Assembly (NCBI RefSeq): GCF_024323335.1
Contig: NC_066581.1
Location: 224,410,039 to 224,474,038 of the forward strand
Length of the DNA: 64,000 nt
Source: Lathyrus oleraceus
Lineage: Eukaryota > Streptophyta > Magnoliopsida > Fabales > Fabaceae
Reading direction: 5' to 3'
Part shown: positions 1-14,083 of the stretch, one piece after another
Layout: every line of letters begins with the position of its first letter
Position numbering within the stretch: the first letter of the stretch is position 1
Notes under the pieces: generated by a model
Told to the model about the DNA's origin: nothing
The model's database searches: none
Seen by the model: only the letters and a program-made list of their open reading frames with translations
Made by a program: the position numbers and the translations under genes

Positions 1-627
1 CTTTGCACGTCTGACTACAATAATCAATACCCCACAATGTCGCGCATGCCTTAAGATCTCAGGAAGATATCGGAGATGCTTTATACGTCCAACTACGTCA
101 AGCAATTCCCCCAATGGTTACTGTCAAAAATTTTATGCACATTTGACTATGATAATCAATACCCGGTAGCACACTCAGAGATTCAAGGGGAGATGTCAGA
201 GATATTGTGTACGTTTAACTAAAATAATCAATTCCCCCATGGTTGTTGTCGGAGACACTTTTCACATTCGACTACTGCAATAAAATACCCCCTAGTCAAA
301 GATTACACACATTTTTGTGTAGCTAACTCACCCCCCCCCCCCCTCCCCCCTTTGTATCTAGCCAATCCAAGGGACGGAATATGTGGAGCCTAGAGACGTC
401 CACCTTGATCCGAGCTTTTGCCTCGGGGACAGGGAAGAGGATCCTCTGCCCTTGGATGAGTAATAATCCTCTGTGATGCAATGCATAGTTCAAAGGATAG
501 CCACATCTATCCAGTCATATTCCCCATAATTATAAATATCATTCAACGCATAACTGCATCTAATAGGTTTCATGTGAAATAATTGCATGTGTAATTCAAA
601 GCATTTCCATGTCTAGCTAGTTCTTTG
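1..627. other. Unassigned repetitive DNA with diverged short repeats
   Basis: There is no convincing coding sequence here. A degenerate motif of the form gactacaataatcaatacccc recurs about five times (near 10-31, 85-110, 135-162, 208-235 and 265-293), spaced roughly 50-75 bp apart. It is often preceded by a cac/tac + gtttg-like run and followed by a ggttgttgtc-like tail. The style resembles the hypervariable 3' UTR of a gypsy element, but I cannot assign a family. The segment ends where the chromovirus LTR starts at 628. Confidence 0.4.
331..350. repeat. Poly-C tract
   Basis: Thirteen C, one T, then six C. A simple low-complexity run in the unassigned left segment. Confidence 0.9.
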
Positions 628-3002
<2,375 letters not shown>

Positions 3003-3005
3003 TAG

Positions 3006-3017
3006 TGGTATCAGAGC
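3006..3017 (+). other. Primer-binding site (tRNA-Met type)
   Basis: TGGTATCAGAGC starts 3 nt after the LTR end. It matches the complement of the 3' end of plant initiator tRNA-Met, the usual primer of chromoviruses and many copia elements. Confidence 0.85.
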
Positions 3018-3133
3018 AGGTCGGTCCATCCGGGCATATTTTTGACATGTTATTTGTTCCCTTGTATGCAACGAGTGTATGAACACTATCAATGCATTGT
3101 TTTTCTAATGTCTATTTGCTGGTGTGCAAAGTA

Positions 3134-4280
3134 ATGGCTGGAAGAAACAGTTGTTAAATTGCTGATGCTTTGGATTTAGTGGCTCAGGCGCTGCAGGGTA
3201 AGCAGAATCATCAAGGTGATAATGATGAGTTTTGTGGGATGGGGAAATTTTAGAGAAATAAACCGCCTACTTTCAAGGATAGATATGATCCAGATGGTGT
3301 GAAGGCATGGCTCGAAGAGATTGAGACAATTTTTTGAGTGATGGCTTTCACTAAAGTTCAGAAGGTGTAGTTTGGTACTCACATGTTGTTAGAGGAGGCC
3401 GAAGACTGGTGGGATAATGCGCGTCAGAGACTGGAGGTTGTTGGTACTGATATTACTTGGGTTGTCTTCCGAGTTCACTTTCTGGAGAAGTATTTTCCTA
3501 AAGATGTGCGCAGTAAGAAGGAGATTGAATTCCTTTAGCTAAAGCGTGGAAATATGATTGATGTTGAGTATGCTGGTAAGTTTGAAGAACCGGTGAAGTT
3601 TTGTCCATGCTACAATGGTGCGACTACTGAGGGGTCGAAGTGTATAAAGCTTGAAAATGGATTGCGCCTTGAGATCAAATAAGGTATTGGGTATCAGGAG
3701 ATTCGCTAATTTCCTATGTTAGTGAACAAGTGTAGGATATATGATGAGGATAGCAAGACTCGTTCTGCTCACTGTAAGAGCCTTAGTGAGAAGAAAGGGA
3801 GGAATTAGTGTTGTGGAAAAGTATAGTGCTCCAACATACAGAGGGAAGTAAAAGGTTTCATATGAGAAAAATCCAAGTGGGGATAGACTCCTAATTCTAT
3901 CAATTTTTTCAAGTGTGGCAAGTTAGGCCACCATGCTAATGAATGCAGGAATAACGTCTTAAGGTTCTTCAAATGTGGAGAGACATGTAACCGTATTGCA
4001 ATATTGTTGGACTGACTTGTTATAACTGGGACAAACAGGGTCACATTAGTACTAATTGCCATAAGCGAAAAGAAGTTCAATCTAGAGGAAAAGATTTTTC
4101 TTTGATTGAGTCAGAGACTACTAGCTCAGACACATTGATTTGAGGTATGTGTTTTATTAATGGTATTCCGATGATTGTTATTATTGACATGGGGGCAACA
4201 TATTCTTTTGTTTCAGTTGATTGTGATGAGAGGTTGGGTTTTAAATTGTCTTCTATGGTTAAGATAATGGTTATTAATAC
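3134..4280 (+). pseudogene. gag: Chromovirus gag and start of protease, decayed
   Basis: From the ATG at 3134 the frame reads as a plant gypsy gag. It contains a PPTFKDRYDPDG-like stretch, an EDWWDNARQRL capsid segment, an FLEKYFPKDVR motif and, near 3910, a CX2CX4HX4C-type zinc knuckle (CGKLGHHANEC). Several in-frame stops (for example at 3154, 3337 and 3538) and later frameshifts make it non-functional. The frame then runs into the protease region, where Ogre 1 interrupts it at 4281. Gag would form the capsid and package element RNA. The family (Retrotrans_gag) is clear; the exact lineage is inferred. Confidence 0.75.
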
Positions 4281-7200
4281 TGTAAGACCCCAATTTTGAC
4301 CCTAAGATCCCTCATTCAACCTCATCATATGCATTAGCATTGGGATCATACCTTGGCATCCTTCTTACCCCTTTTTCATTGGGTTTGTTTTGGGAGAGAT
4401 CACCAAGCACCATGTGATTGTATCATACTTGTATATTATCATTTTACTAACCAAAATACCAAAAATATGTCTTTGTATTTGCCTAACTCTTTTGTAGGTA
4501 GGGTATGATCACCTTTGATCTATCAAGTTCACATCTAGGGTTTAAGACCCTAATGGATAAGAGCAAATCCAAGGAATGATCCACAATGTCTCTAAGCATC
4601 ATATATGAGTCCCAATTATCTCTACATGTTATTTTGATCAAGCATTCTTCAAGAGTTTGGAGTTGGTTTGCCTTAGAAACCCTAGTTTGTCTGGGTATCT
4701 TGAGTAACTTCTTCAATAAGCTTCTTCACCAATTGATCAAATTTCTCAATGGGGACTTCAAAATTCATCATCCTATGCATATATGATCTACCGTGAGCCT
4801 AAAAAGTCAAGATAATTGCAAGTTAGCAAGTTGGTTGATGGGGGTTGGCCAGATGAATTCATTTGATCAAAACTGGGTCTCCCTAGACCTTATCTCCTAC
4901 AATTTTCATCATATGAAAATTATTCAAAGATAAAAGTTACTATAAATTACATTCTAAACAACTTTCATGTTGAGGTCTAGAGCTAATTTTTCTTGGAAAG
5001 TCATTTTCTATGTTGAAACATTATAGGTCATTTTGTCTAAACCCTAATTTGAAAGTCAACTTCCCAAGGCCATAACTTGCTCAATTTTTATGATATAAAA
5101 GATTTCCAAGTTGCACAATCAAATTCAATATGTCTACTTCAACTTTTATGTTTTAAGTAAGAGCTAAATCAACTTTTATGATCATGTGATATGAGGATAC
5201 ATTATAGGTCATTTGGACCAATACCATTGAACAAGTGTTTTTCCTCAACTTCAAAAATGCATAACCCTCTCATTCTAAATCCAAATGATTTCAAATTGGT
5301 GACCATTTTAAAGTTCTTTTAAATATATACAACTTTGATGAAGGCACGTTTCTCATTTGTAGCTCACATAAAAAGTTTAGCAAGGTGGAATGTTGAAGTA
5401 TATGACTTGACACTTAGAAAAAATTTTAACTTGTTGAAATTTCCAAAGTTCCACCTCAAAATTCACCATGATCCAAGTTCCAAATGGAAAAGTGTTCAAC
5501 ATACTAGTTTTTCCTCTTGATCTAATCTTTCCAAAGAGTCCTAATTCATTCATTTTGGATGAGGTTTGCTAGGGTTGCGCATGGTGTTAACAGGCCTGGA
5601 TCAATTGGTAAAATCAAAACTCCAAATGATCATTTCACATTGCCTTGCCAATCAAGCTTGATTTATACCTCATTTCAGTTGGTTTTGGACCTTAGTGATT
5701 GCTTCATGGGAATGTACACGCCCATGCAAGCTTAAACATGACATTGCCAAATTTGGAAGAAATTTCAAGTGTGCAAATAACACTTGAATTTGCTAGAAAT
5801 AGAGACCCTCTGAGCTCATTTCAAAGGATCCTTGCGCGTCAACTTTGCCTACACTCTTCAAACCCTCACAATTTAAAGGAAAACCTGATAATTTTCACTT
5901 GAAAATTGAGTTTGAATCTCACTGTTTGGAGATTCAAAAACTCCAGGATCCAAAGCTTCTTACCATTCCTAATCCACTTCTGCAAGCTATTGGAGCAAGA
6001 TCAAACAAGAATTGAAGCAAGAAGAATCAAGTTTTGCACAGCATTGAAGGTATTTTCCATATTTTTTCTTCTCTTCGATTCTCACTCAATTCTCACAAAT
6101 TCTCTTGGATCTTTGGGTGTTTGAAGTCCTACCAATGTAGGCAAGAAGATTGAGTTGTTTTGAGGTCAAATCGAAGCAACTCAATTGACACGCCTCAAAA
6201 TTTAACTCCTCGTATCTTTCTATATATTTGGAGTTAGTTAAAATTGAAGTCAGATTCGTGCTCTACACCATTTTTTTATAGATCATGTCCTCCTTTTTCA
6301 TTTATGTCATGGTACTGATTGGACCAGTCCGACCAAGGTCGCCTGAGAAGACGGTCGACGCTTTGCTCCGGCAATGAGGTGTGTGGTCCTGAACCATTGA
6401 TCCAGTTTAAAATGTTTTAATCACAAGCGTTGGTTTGGATAACCAGTTGTGTGGCGCGCTGATTAAGTTCCATCATGGAACGCGCGTTTGTGTCCACTTG
6501 ATATGCCACCTCAATTAATGAGGGAGATCAAGTGGTCCACGTTTTTTTGTATTTTCTGATTTTTATTTTTATTCCTTTGATTTTCATTAATTCATATTAA
6601 TTTTAATACTGATCCAAAAAATATGAGAGTTTCACCAAAAAAATTTAAATAAAATCCTCTTTCATATTTTGAATTACAATTATTTTTTGGATCATTATTA
6701 ATATTTTTCATGATTTAATTGATTTTGTGATTATTTATAATTGTTTAAAAATACTTTTAAGTTTCCAAAAATTCTGAAAAAAATTCTCCAAAGTCCTTTG
6801 ACCTTGTTTGACCTATGATAAATCTCATGGCCATTTCTTTGGTGTTTTGATGAGGTTTTAGGAAATTGACTAACCATATTTAATTTAATGCATTATTTTT
6901 AGTATTTTTAAATTGAATAAATCCCAAATAATTGTGTTGAGCCATTTTGATTGATTTTGTAAGTTTGACTTGTGTTATTGGGCCTTGGTCAAGGTTGATT
7001 TAACTTTGCTAGGTTAAGATCATCAGATTTAGGGGATTGATGGAATGTACATTCCATCTCCCAAAATGAATGAATGATCTTAATTTGGTAAAAGTCCTCC
7101 TTTGTACAATTTGAGTTTGATCTATCTTTCCTCCCTCTTCATCTCATTCCCCTTCTTTATGCATTCATGTCATGGACCTATGATATCTCTACATCCTAAG

Positions 7201-8977
7201 GCTAGTTGATTGTAAAATCTACATAAGTATGGATGAGATTAGGCCACCAATTTTGCATATTCTTTTTGTGTGTGGTATTCTTCATGAGCATAGTCCATTA
7301 TACTATGTCTCTAACATGCATTAACACCAAAATTATATTGCCTGACCTTAAATAATTGTGACATCTACATAAGTCCAATTACGATTGCTTAATATAGCGC
7401 TAAATTTTGACACAAAAGGCATAGCATTCTAGTTAGTGAGATTGTAAGTCTCCCCTCTTTCATGCTATTGTGTGGAAACTTGGCCTTTTTTCCTTCCTTT
7501 GGAAGATGTCTTGGTTCAAGGATTCATGCTTGTGATAAGTGGGTTGAGTGTTCTCCAAAGAATGACTTAAAAATAAAAGCAAAAGCAATACTAACTTCTA
7601 ACTCATTAACAACTAACATTTAATTTCAAGTCATTTACTTTAATGCACTTTATTTTTTTTAATCCTTATTCATTTGCCATTATTCATACCATTCTAATTG
7701 TTTATATTAATGTCATTTTTACTTTGTCCACTTAGACCATATTTTGTGATATATTTTGTTTGTGTATATTGTGTTTGATTATGTGGTCTTTGACCACTAA
7801 TGTACATAATAAGAACAAAAACTCTAAAAAAGACCTTGTGTGGACTGTTGGTTTAATCTGAGACTCTTTGACTTAGAATTTAGGCAACACTCCATATGCA
7901 AAGGACTTGGTCAATGCCATCTTTCATGTAACCAAGTGCTTGTAATTTGAAACTTCATCAAATACATCATTGAAGATCCATTTGAGTTCATCTGCAACAT
8001 GATCATTGTGAAGCTGTTATTTTGAACCTGTGACTTATGGCATTGTGGAATTCATCTTCTACATGGGCAAATTTGAATAAGATCATGGTGTTGCTAAGCT
8101 TGAATATGGTTATCTTTATTTGATGCCTTGCTCTTAAAGTTGATATATTGTGCATTGTTTGTTTCTTGATTCTAATGTCCAAGGGAATTTGGGTTTCTAT
8201 ATGACACTCTTGTCTATTGGAATGTAGCCCATTGGTCAGATCTTTTCAACTCTCAACTTTTAAATTTGTGCTTAGGATTATTCCCTTCATCTCCTCCCCA
8301 TTTCTTTAATTTCAAAATCTCTCCCTCTTGTTTTTAAAATCTTCTTTGCTTGTGCTTGTTTTTTAAACTTAGACCATATTGCAAATTACAAACTTTGGCC
8401 TTATCCCATTGCATTTTCCAACTTCTTTTCTTAATCAAATTTGTAAATATACTTAACTATACTTGACTTAAAATTTTCAGAAAGCCAAAAATAATTAACC
8501 CATTCAAACCATTTTGGGCCTTTGTGCCTTTCAAACCTAATTTTTGTTAAAAGCAATACACCCACTTAAAATTTATACCACAAACTACGAGGTTTTGATC
8601 CCTCATTTTTATGTTGGTACGTAGGCACAAGTCTGAAGGTCTTGTCAAACACAAAAATATAATTAATGAATTCTTTTCTCATCCCCCCATTCTATTTGCT
8701 TGCAAACACCATTTGTACAAAAATACATATGCACACAAAAAAGGGCTCCCTAGGAGTACCTAAGACACTTTAGGTGCTAACACCTTCCCTCTGTGTAACC
8801 AACCCCCTTACCTGTAATCTCTGGCATTTTATTAGTTTTAATTTGAAAACTTCTTATTTTTTTGGTTTTGTTCGTACTTATCCCTTTTCCCTTGGAAACA
8901 ATAAAAGCACGGTGGTGACTCTTGTTATTTGATGTCTTGCTTATCCATAACTTGATGATCATGAATTTACCGCTACA
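4281..8977 (+). repeat. 5' LTR of Ogre 1
   Basis: It starts TGTAAGACCCC and ends CGCTACA, 4697 bp. It aligns throughout with 29071-33754. The 3' LTR lacks about 11 bp near its start, between two ACCC repeats. Short apparent reading frames in it are not genes. A poly(A)-signal-like AATAAA lies near 8900, close to a PBS-like string at 8913-8922. Confidence 0.92.
5793..5801 (+). promoter_or_regulatory. Inactivated TATA box in the Ogre 1 5' LTR
   Basis: The sequence is CTAGAAATA where the 3' LTR (30572-30580) and Ogre 2 (40101-40109) have CTATAAATA. The single T-to-G change should weaken the only promoter able to transcribe a full-length Ogre 1 RNA. Confidence 0.6.
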
Positions 8978-8986
8978 GAAATTAAG

Positions 8987-9004
8987 TGGCGACTCTGCTG
9001 GGGA
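8987..9004 (+). other. Primer-binding site of Ogre 1 (tRNA-Arg type)
   Basis: TGGCGACTCTGCTGGGGA, the string known as the Ogre PBS complementary to the 3' end of tRNA-Arg. It lies 9 nt after the LTR end, a slightly longer gap than usual. Confidence 0.9.
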
Positions 9005-9859
9005 GTAGTCTCCAGTGCATTTAGCCTACTTTTTTGTGTGATTATAATTGTATATTTGATGTATGTATATTTGTTTGTATGATATAATCTGCTTGTTGTG
9101 TTTGGTGATCTCTGAGCCGTGAGATAAGTTCTAACCCGAACTTGAGTGCAATTAAGATAGAAGGATGGTATAGTCATGTTCGACTTGTGTAGAGTAGTCC
9201 TTAACAAGTTGGCTTGAGACCCATCTGCTCAGTGGAGACCCTTTTGGATTTGGAAATTTCACACAAGTATTTGTGGTTAGGCATTATTATCTCTAATTTG
9301 GGGTTCGAGAAGCTGAGGACCGTAGAACATTTACCCCCTCTTGGCCTATTTAGGACGTAGTGCGGAGGTTGTTCAAGTGTAGACTTGATAACAGTTGTTA
9401 CGCGATACTACACTCAGACGAGTTTCTCTTGAGAATCTTATGGGTTGATGAGTCAGTCATCCTAACCTGTAATATCCGATAGATGGAATTAAGACTCTGG
9501 GAACTTTTTAGAACACGATCTACAGGTTTTTATCCTTAGTTCACTCCTTTGGGATGGTTCTTACCCAAACTTCATGCTCGTGACTTACAACAAACCCTTA
9601 ATTCTTGGTTGATCCAATCAAGTCTTGTCAATATCAATGGAACTCGGATGTTGATAAGGTGTAAACCATAATCCACCAAAATGGATGATTGATCTTGACA
9701 ATGACTTGATTCATCCCTCATCCCTTGACCTTTGCTTGTTTGCCTTGTGTGTGATCCCTTATTTGTTATTGCTACATTCATGCATTCATTCACATCATAA
9801 CATTCATCACGCGAAAATTTCAAGGAACTGAGGTGTTATTTGCAAAAAAAATTCAGACC
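9005..9859 (+). other. Ogre 1 untranslated leader
   Basis: No credible gene. Parts are conserved in the Ogre 2 leader, for example gttacgcgatactacactc (9398-9416 here, about 56999-57017 there) and the stretch ending in catgctcgtgact about 280 bp before ORF1. This is consistent with leader functions such as packaging, but nothing more specific is visible. Confidence 0.6.
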
Positions 9860-11362
9860 ATGGATTGTGGACGAAGGAACACTAAGAAGTACAGTTTCAA
9901 ATGTCCGGACTTGAAAGAGTTAAGGAAGCTAGCCTCTTTTGTATTAGATCCCTTGGACTTCAAACAACGCCATGGGAAGCTTTTTTCTATCTTGTCTGCT
10001 GATGTGGTTGAAGGACTTTTGAGTGTGTTAGTGCAGTTCTATGATCCTCTCTACCGTTGCTTCACTTTTCCTGATTATCAGCTTGTGCCTATGTTAGAGG
10101 AGTATGCCCATCTTTTGGGAATACCTGTTTCTAACAAAGTGCCTTTTAGTGGATTGGAAGAGATTCCCAGATCTCATCTTACAGCTGAAGATCTTCACTT
10201 GAAGAAGTCTGAGATAGAGGCTCATTGGGTGAAGAAAGGAGGATTGTTTGGGTTGCCTTCTGATTTCCTCATCAAGGAAGCTACTGCTTTTGCTCAAGCT
10301 GGTAGTGTGGACACTTTTGAAGCTATCTTTATGTTGCTCATCTATGGATTAGCTTTGTTCCCTAACATTGACGGTTTTGTTGATGTTAACGCCATTATAA
10401 TTTTCTTGATTGGGAATCTTGTGCCTACTTTGTTAGGTGATATGTACTTCTCTTTGCATCTAAGGAATTCTAAAGATGGTGGAACGATTGTCTGTTGCAT
10501 TCCTCTTCTATACAAGTGGTTTATTTCTCACTTGCCTCAGACCCCTGCTTTTATGGAGAACAAACAATGTCTACGGTGGTCTCAGAGACTTATGTCTCTC
10601 ACTAATGATGATATAGTTTGGTATGATCCTTCTTTGAGCAGTTTGGAGATTATTGATAGTTGTGGTGAATTCTCTAATGTGCCTCTCATTGGTACACAAG
10701 GAGGAATTAACTACAACCCTGCTTTGGCTCGTCGTCAACTTGGGTTCCCCTTGAGAGACAAACCTAATAACATGTTGTTAGAAGGTCTTTTCTATCAAGA
10801 GGGTAAAGATCCCCAACATTTGAAACAGAAGATTATGCATGCTTGGCATAATGTGCATAGGAAAGGAAGATCTGAGCTTGGTTCGTGCAAGTGCATAGCT
10901 TTGGAAGCTTACACTCTTTGGGTGAAGAAGAGAGCTTTGGAATTGAAGATGCCTTATCCTTGTGAAAGACCTATATCTATGGTTGTGGTTGAGCCATTAA
11001 CTCACCCTAAACAAGATATAGAGGAGTTGGAAGATGCACTCACCAAGATGAAGCGAGAGAAAGATATGTGGGAACAGCGGTTCCATGCTTTGAGCAAGAA
11101 GCGTGAGGAATTGCAGCTTGAGTCTGAGGATAAAGATGCACTTATTGAGCTACTTGAAGACCGAGTGACGAAGAGACAGAGAGAGTCGGAGGTTTCATCT
11201 TCTAGCATGCCTCGAGCTTCCGTTTCTTAGAAGAAGATTGTTGATCAGCTTGTCCTCGAGAAGACTCAGATGAAGGCTTCTTTTGAGACCGAGATTCGAC
11301 GCATTCGAAGGAAGTACGCTCCTACAGCCAGATCTTCTGACATTGTTGTTAGGGATCCTTAG
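9860..11362 (+). pseudogene. Ogre ORF1 protein (unknown function), one nonsense codon
   Basis: ORF1 upstream of gag is a defining feature of Ogre elements; its role is unknown. I start it at the ATG at 9860 because Ogre 2 has the aligned ATG at 57460 after the same ttcagac(c)a context. The protein has a plant-mobile-domain-like globular part (about residues 10-330; my impression is the DUF7745 type) and a charged, coiled-coil-like C-terminus rich in E, K and R. A TAG at 11228-11230 interrupts it; Ogre 2 has TGG there. The same frame then runs 44 more codons to a TAG at 11360-11362, giving about 500 codons. The rest of the frame is open, unusually well preserved next to the damaged gag-pol. 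Confidence 0.82.
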
Positions 11363-11485
11363 GATGACTAGTCTCCTTTTCTCTTGTATTTTTCATTTGG
11401 TTTCTGAAATTGTACTCAGTGTCATCCTTCCAATTATATAAATAAAAGAGATTTTTATGGTCATATCAAATTGTTGCAATTATTG

Positions 11486-11720
<235 letters not shown>

Positions 11721-11804
11721 AATAATATAGTAAGTTCCTTGAAAAAAACAATCAAGCATTGCATTTCATGTATCATTTGCATAAGCAGGTTTCTCTTTCG
11801 CCAG

Positions 11805-13520
11805 ATGTCTCATTGGTGTTTCTTCTGTGCTTCAGCCAAGCTGACTCATCCGTACAATACTCGCGCCAATCACTCCAAAATTATGGAACATCTCGAGCAA
11901 GAGAATAGAGATTTGAAAGAGGAGATCACCCGCCTGACTACCATGATGGAGTCAGTTCTAGCTGCACAGAGCCAGTCTTCTCCAACACCTGTAACTCCTC
12001 CTCCTCATAGGACTGTTATTTTAGAGGTAGCTACCTCTACTGTTCCCGCAACTGCCGCTCATTTCGCGCCTGCCATGTCTGGCGGATTCTCGTGGGGAAT
12101 GCCTCCGAACTTCGTGCCTGAAGGCTTTGCTCCTAAATTTGCTTCTATGCCGGTGTCTAGCGCGGTCATGTCTGTGCCACCACTTGTTGTGCATACCTTT
12201 CCTCGTGTGGAAGACACCATTTATCATTTTGAGCCGTCTGAGGGCCCGAATGTATATGAGAAAATGGATGAAATGAAAGATCAATTTCTTGAGCTACGCA
12301 AGGAGTTGAAGACTTTGAGAGGTAAGGACCTATTTGGAAAGAGTGTTGCTGAATTATGTCTGGTGCCGAATGTGAAGATTCCAGTGAAGTTCAAAGTGCC
12401 TGACTTTGAAAAGTACAAAGGGAACACATGTCCGCTCAGTCATTTGGTGATGCATGCCCGCAAAATGTATACCCAAACAGATAAGGATCAGCTATTTATA
12501 CATTACTTTCAAGACAGTCTGATCGGCGCTGCTCTAAGATGGTATATGAGGTTGGATAGTGTGAGCATCCGCACTTCCAACGATTTGGGTGAAGCATTTG
12601 TAAAGTAGTATAAGTACAACGTTGATATGGCTCCCGACCGAGATCAGTTTTGATCACTGTTTCAGAAGGACAAGGAAACATTTAAGGAGTATGCACAGAG
12701 GTGGAGAGAACTCGCTGCTCAGATCAACCCTCATTTAGAGGAAAAGGAGATGACCAAGATTTTCCTGAAGACCCTTAGCTCATTTTACTATGAGCGAATG
12801 ATCTCCAGTGCCCCTAGTGATTTTACCAAAATGGTAAATATGGGGATGATGCTAGAAGAAGGTGTCAAGAAGGACGGTTGTCTAAGGAGGAAGTATCGTC
12901 CAGCAAGAGATACAGCAGCAGTTTTGGTAAGAAGAAGGACAGTGAAACCAATGCAATTTCCAGTGGGAGGTAGAGAAGGCCTCAAATCAGAAAAAGTCAA
13001 CCATCCCGTCAACATCATCATCAAGTATCTTCAGTAATTCCTGTGTTTTCAGCCAGTCAATCAGTACCAGTACAACAACAACAAGGTCAACAACAACAAC
13101 CATAGCAACGAACAAACACCTACGACAACAACAATACCAACAATCATCAACAACAGAATTTTGAAAGGAAGAAGGTTTCTTTCAACCCGATTCCGATGCC
13201 GTATGCAGAGATTTACCCATAATTGGTTCTCAAGAACCCACTCCAACCAAGAAATCCTCCGCAAATACCTGGACCACTTCCATGATGGTACAAACCAGAC
13301 CTCCGTTGTGCTTTTCATCAAGGAGCACCCGAACATGACATTGAGAACTGTTATCCACTCAAATATGAAGTCCAGAAGCTAGTGAAAAGTGGAATGGTGT
13401 CCTTTGAGGACCATGCAGCCAACGTGAAATCTAACCCACTGCCCACTCATGGAAATTCATCTGTCAATATGGTGGATGGCTGCCCTGGGGAGTTCAAAGT
13501 GTTCTACGTCTGTTTCATTT
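11805..13520 (+). pseudogene. gag: Ogre 1 gag, with nonsense codons and frameshifts
   Basis: Gag capsid/nucleocapsid region. An N-terminal segment ([11 protein letters not shown] at about 11838) precedes a coiled coil starting at the ATG at 11883. Then come a Pro/Ala-rich stretch, the capsid core ([33 protein letters not shown]), a Gln/Asn-rich linker encoded by CAA repeats (about 13065-13160) and a zinc-knuckle-like CX2HX5HX4C motif from 13307. Lesions include TAG at 12606-12608 (Ogre 2 has CAG), a TGA near 12650 and a frameshift near 12890. ATG 11805 is in frame upstream but is not conserved in Ogre 2. Confidence 0.85.
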
Positions 13521-14083
13521 GAAGTTCCTTGGTGACGATGCATAAGGACATTTGCTTGGTGAGCGATTGTGAGCATGACCATGATGGTTGTGCTATCCGC
13601 AGTGTTAATTCAAGAGGTTGTGAGATTGTGAAAAGAGACATCCAGCGGTTGATGGATGAGGGTATGATTCAGATTGTTCAATCCTGACACATAGATGATG
13701 ATGTCAATGTGATTGTTCCTGTGTTTAAGAATCCCGAGAGAGTGGTGATTCAGTATGATAATAGAAACAACAACAGTATCAGCCAAAGATTGGTATCACC
13801 GTTGGTCATACGGTTGGCGGGTCCAATCCCGTAAGCATCTGATAAGGTTGTTCCCTATCAGTATAATGCAACTATGGTGAAAGATGGTCAAGAGGTTCCA
13901 TTACCTACGACCAATTCTATCGTGAGCATTGCTGATGTTACCAAGGTGAATCGCATTGGTCGAGTGTTTGGGTCGGTGTTCCCAAAAGACGTGGAAGATT
14001 CAATAGTTGGTAAGAAGGTAGAAATACCCATAGTAGATCCGGTTAGTACTTTAAAGCGTCAGTCTGATGAATCCAGCAATTAG
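13521..14083 (+). pseudogene. Ogre 1 gag-protease linker, degraded
   Basis: Degraded continuation of the gag-pro polyprotein. The piece 13874-14083 contains a TKVNRIGRVFGS-like stretch, the kind of linker found between gag and protease in Tat/Ogre elements, and ends in an in-frame TAG at 14081-14083. Upstream of it (13521-13873) only shifted fragments remain. No independent gene is likely. Confidence 0.6.

Noticed and set aside
8987..9004. Possible tRNA-derived sequences (also at 3006, 51996 and 62545)
   Set aside because: Each is only the 12-18 nt primer-binding match next to an LTR, not a tRNA gene.
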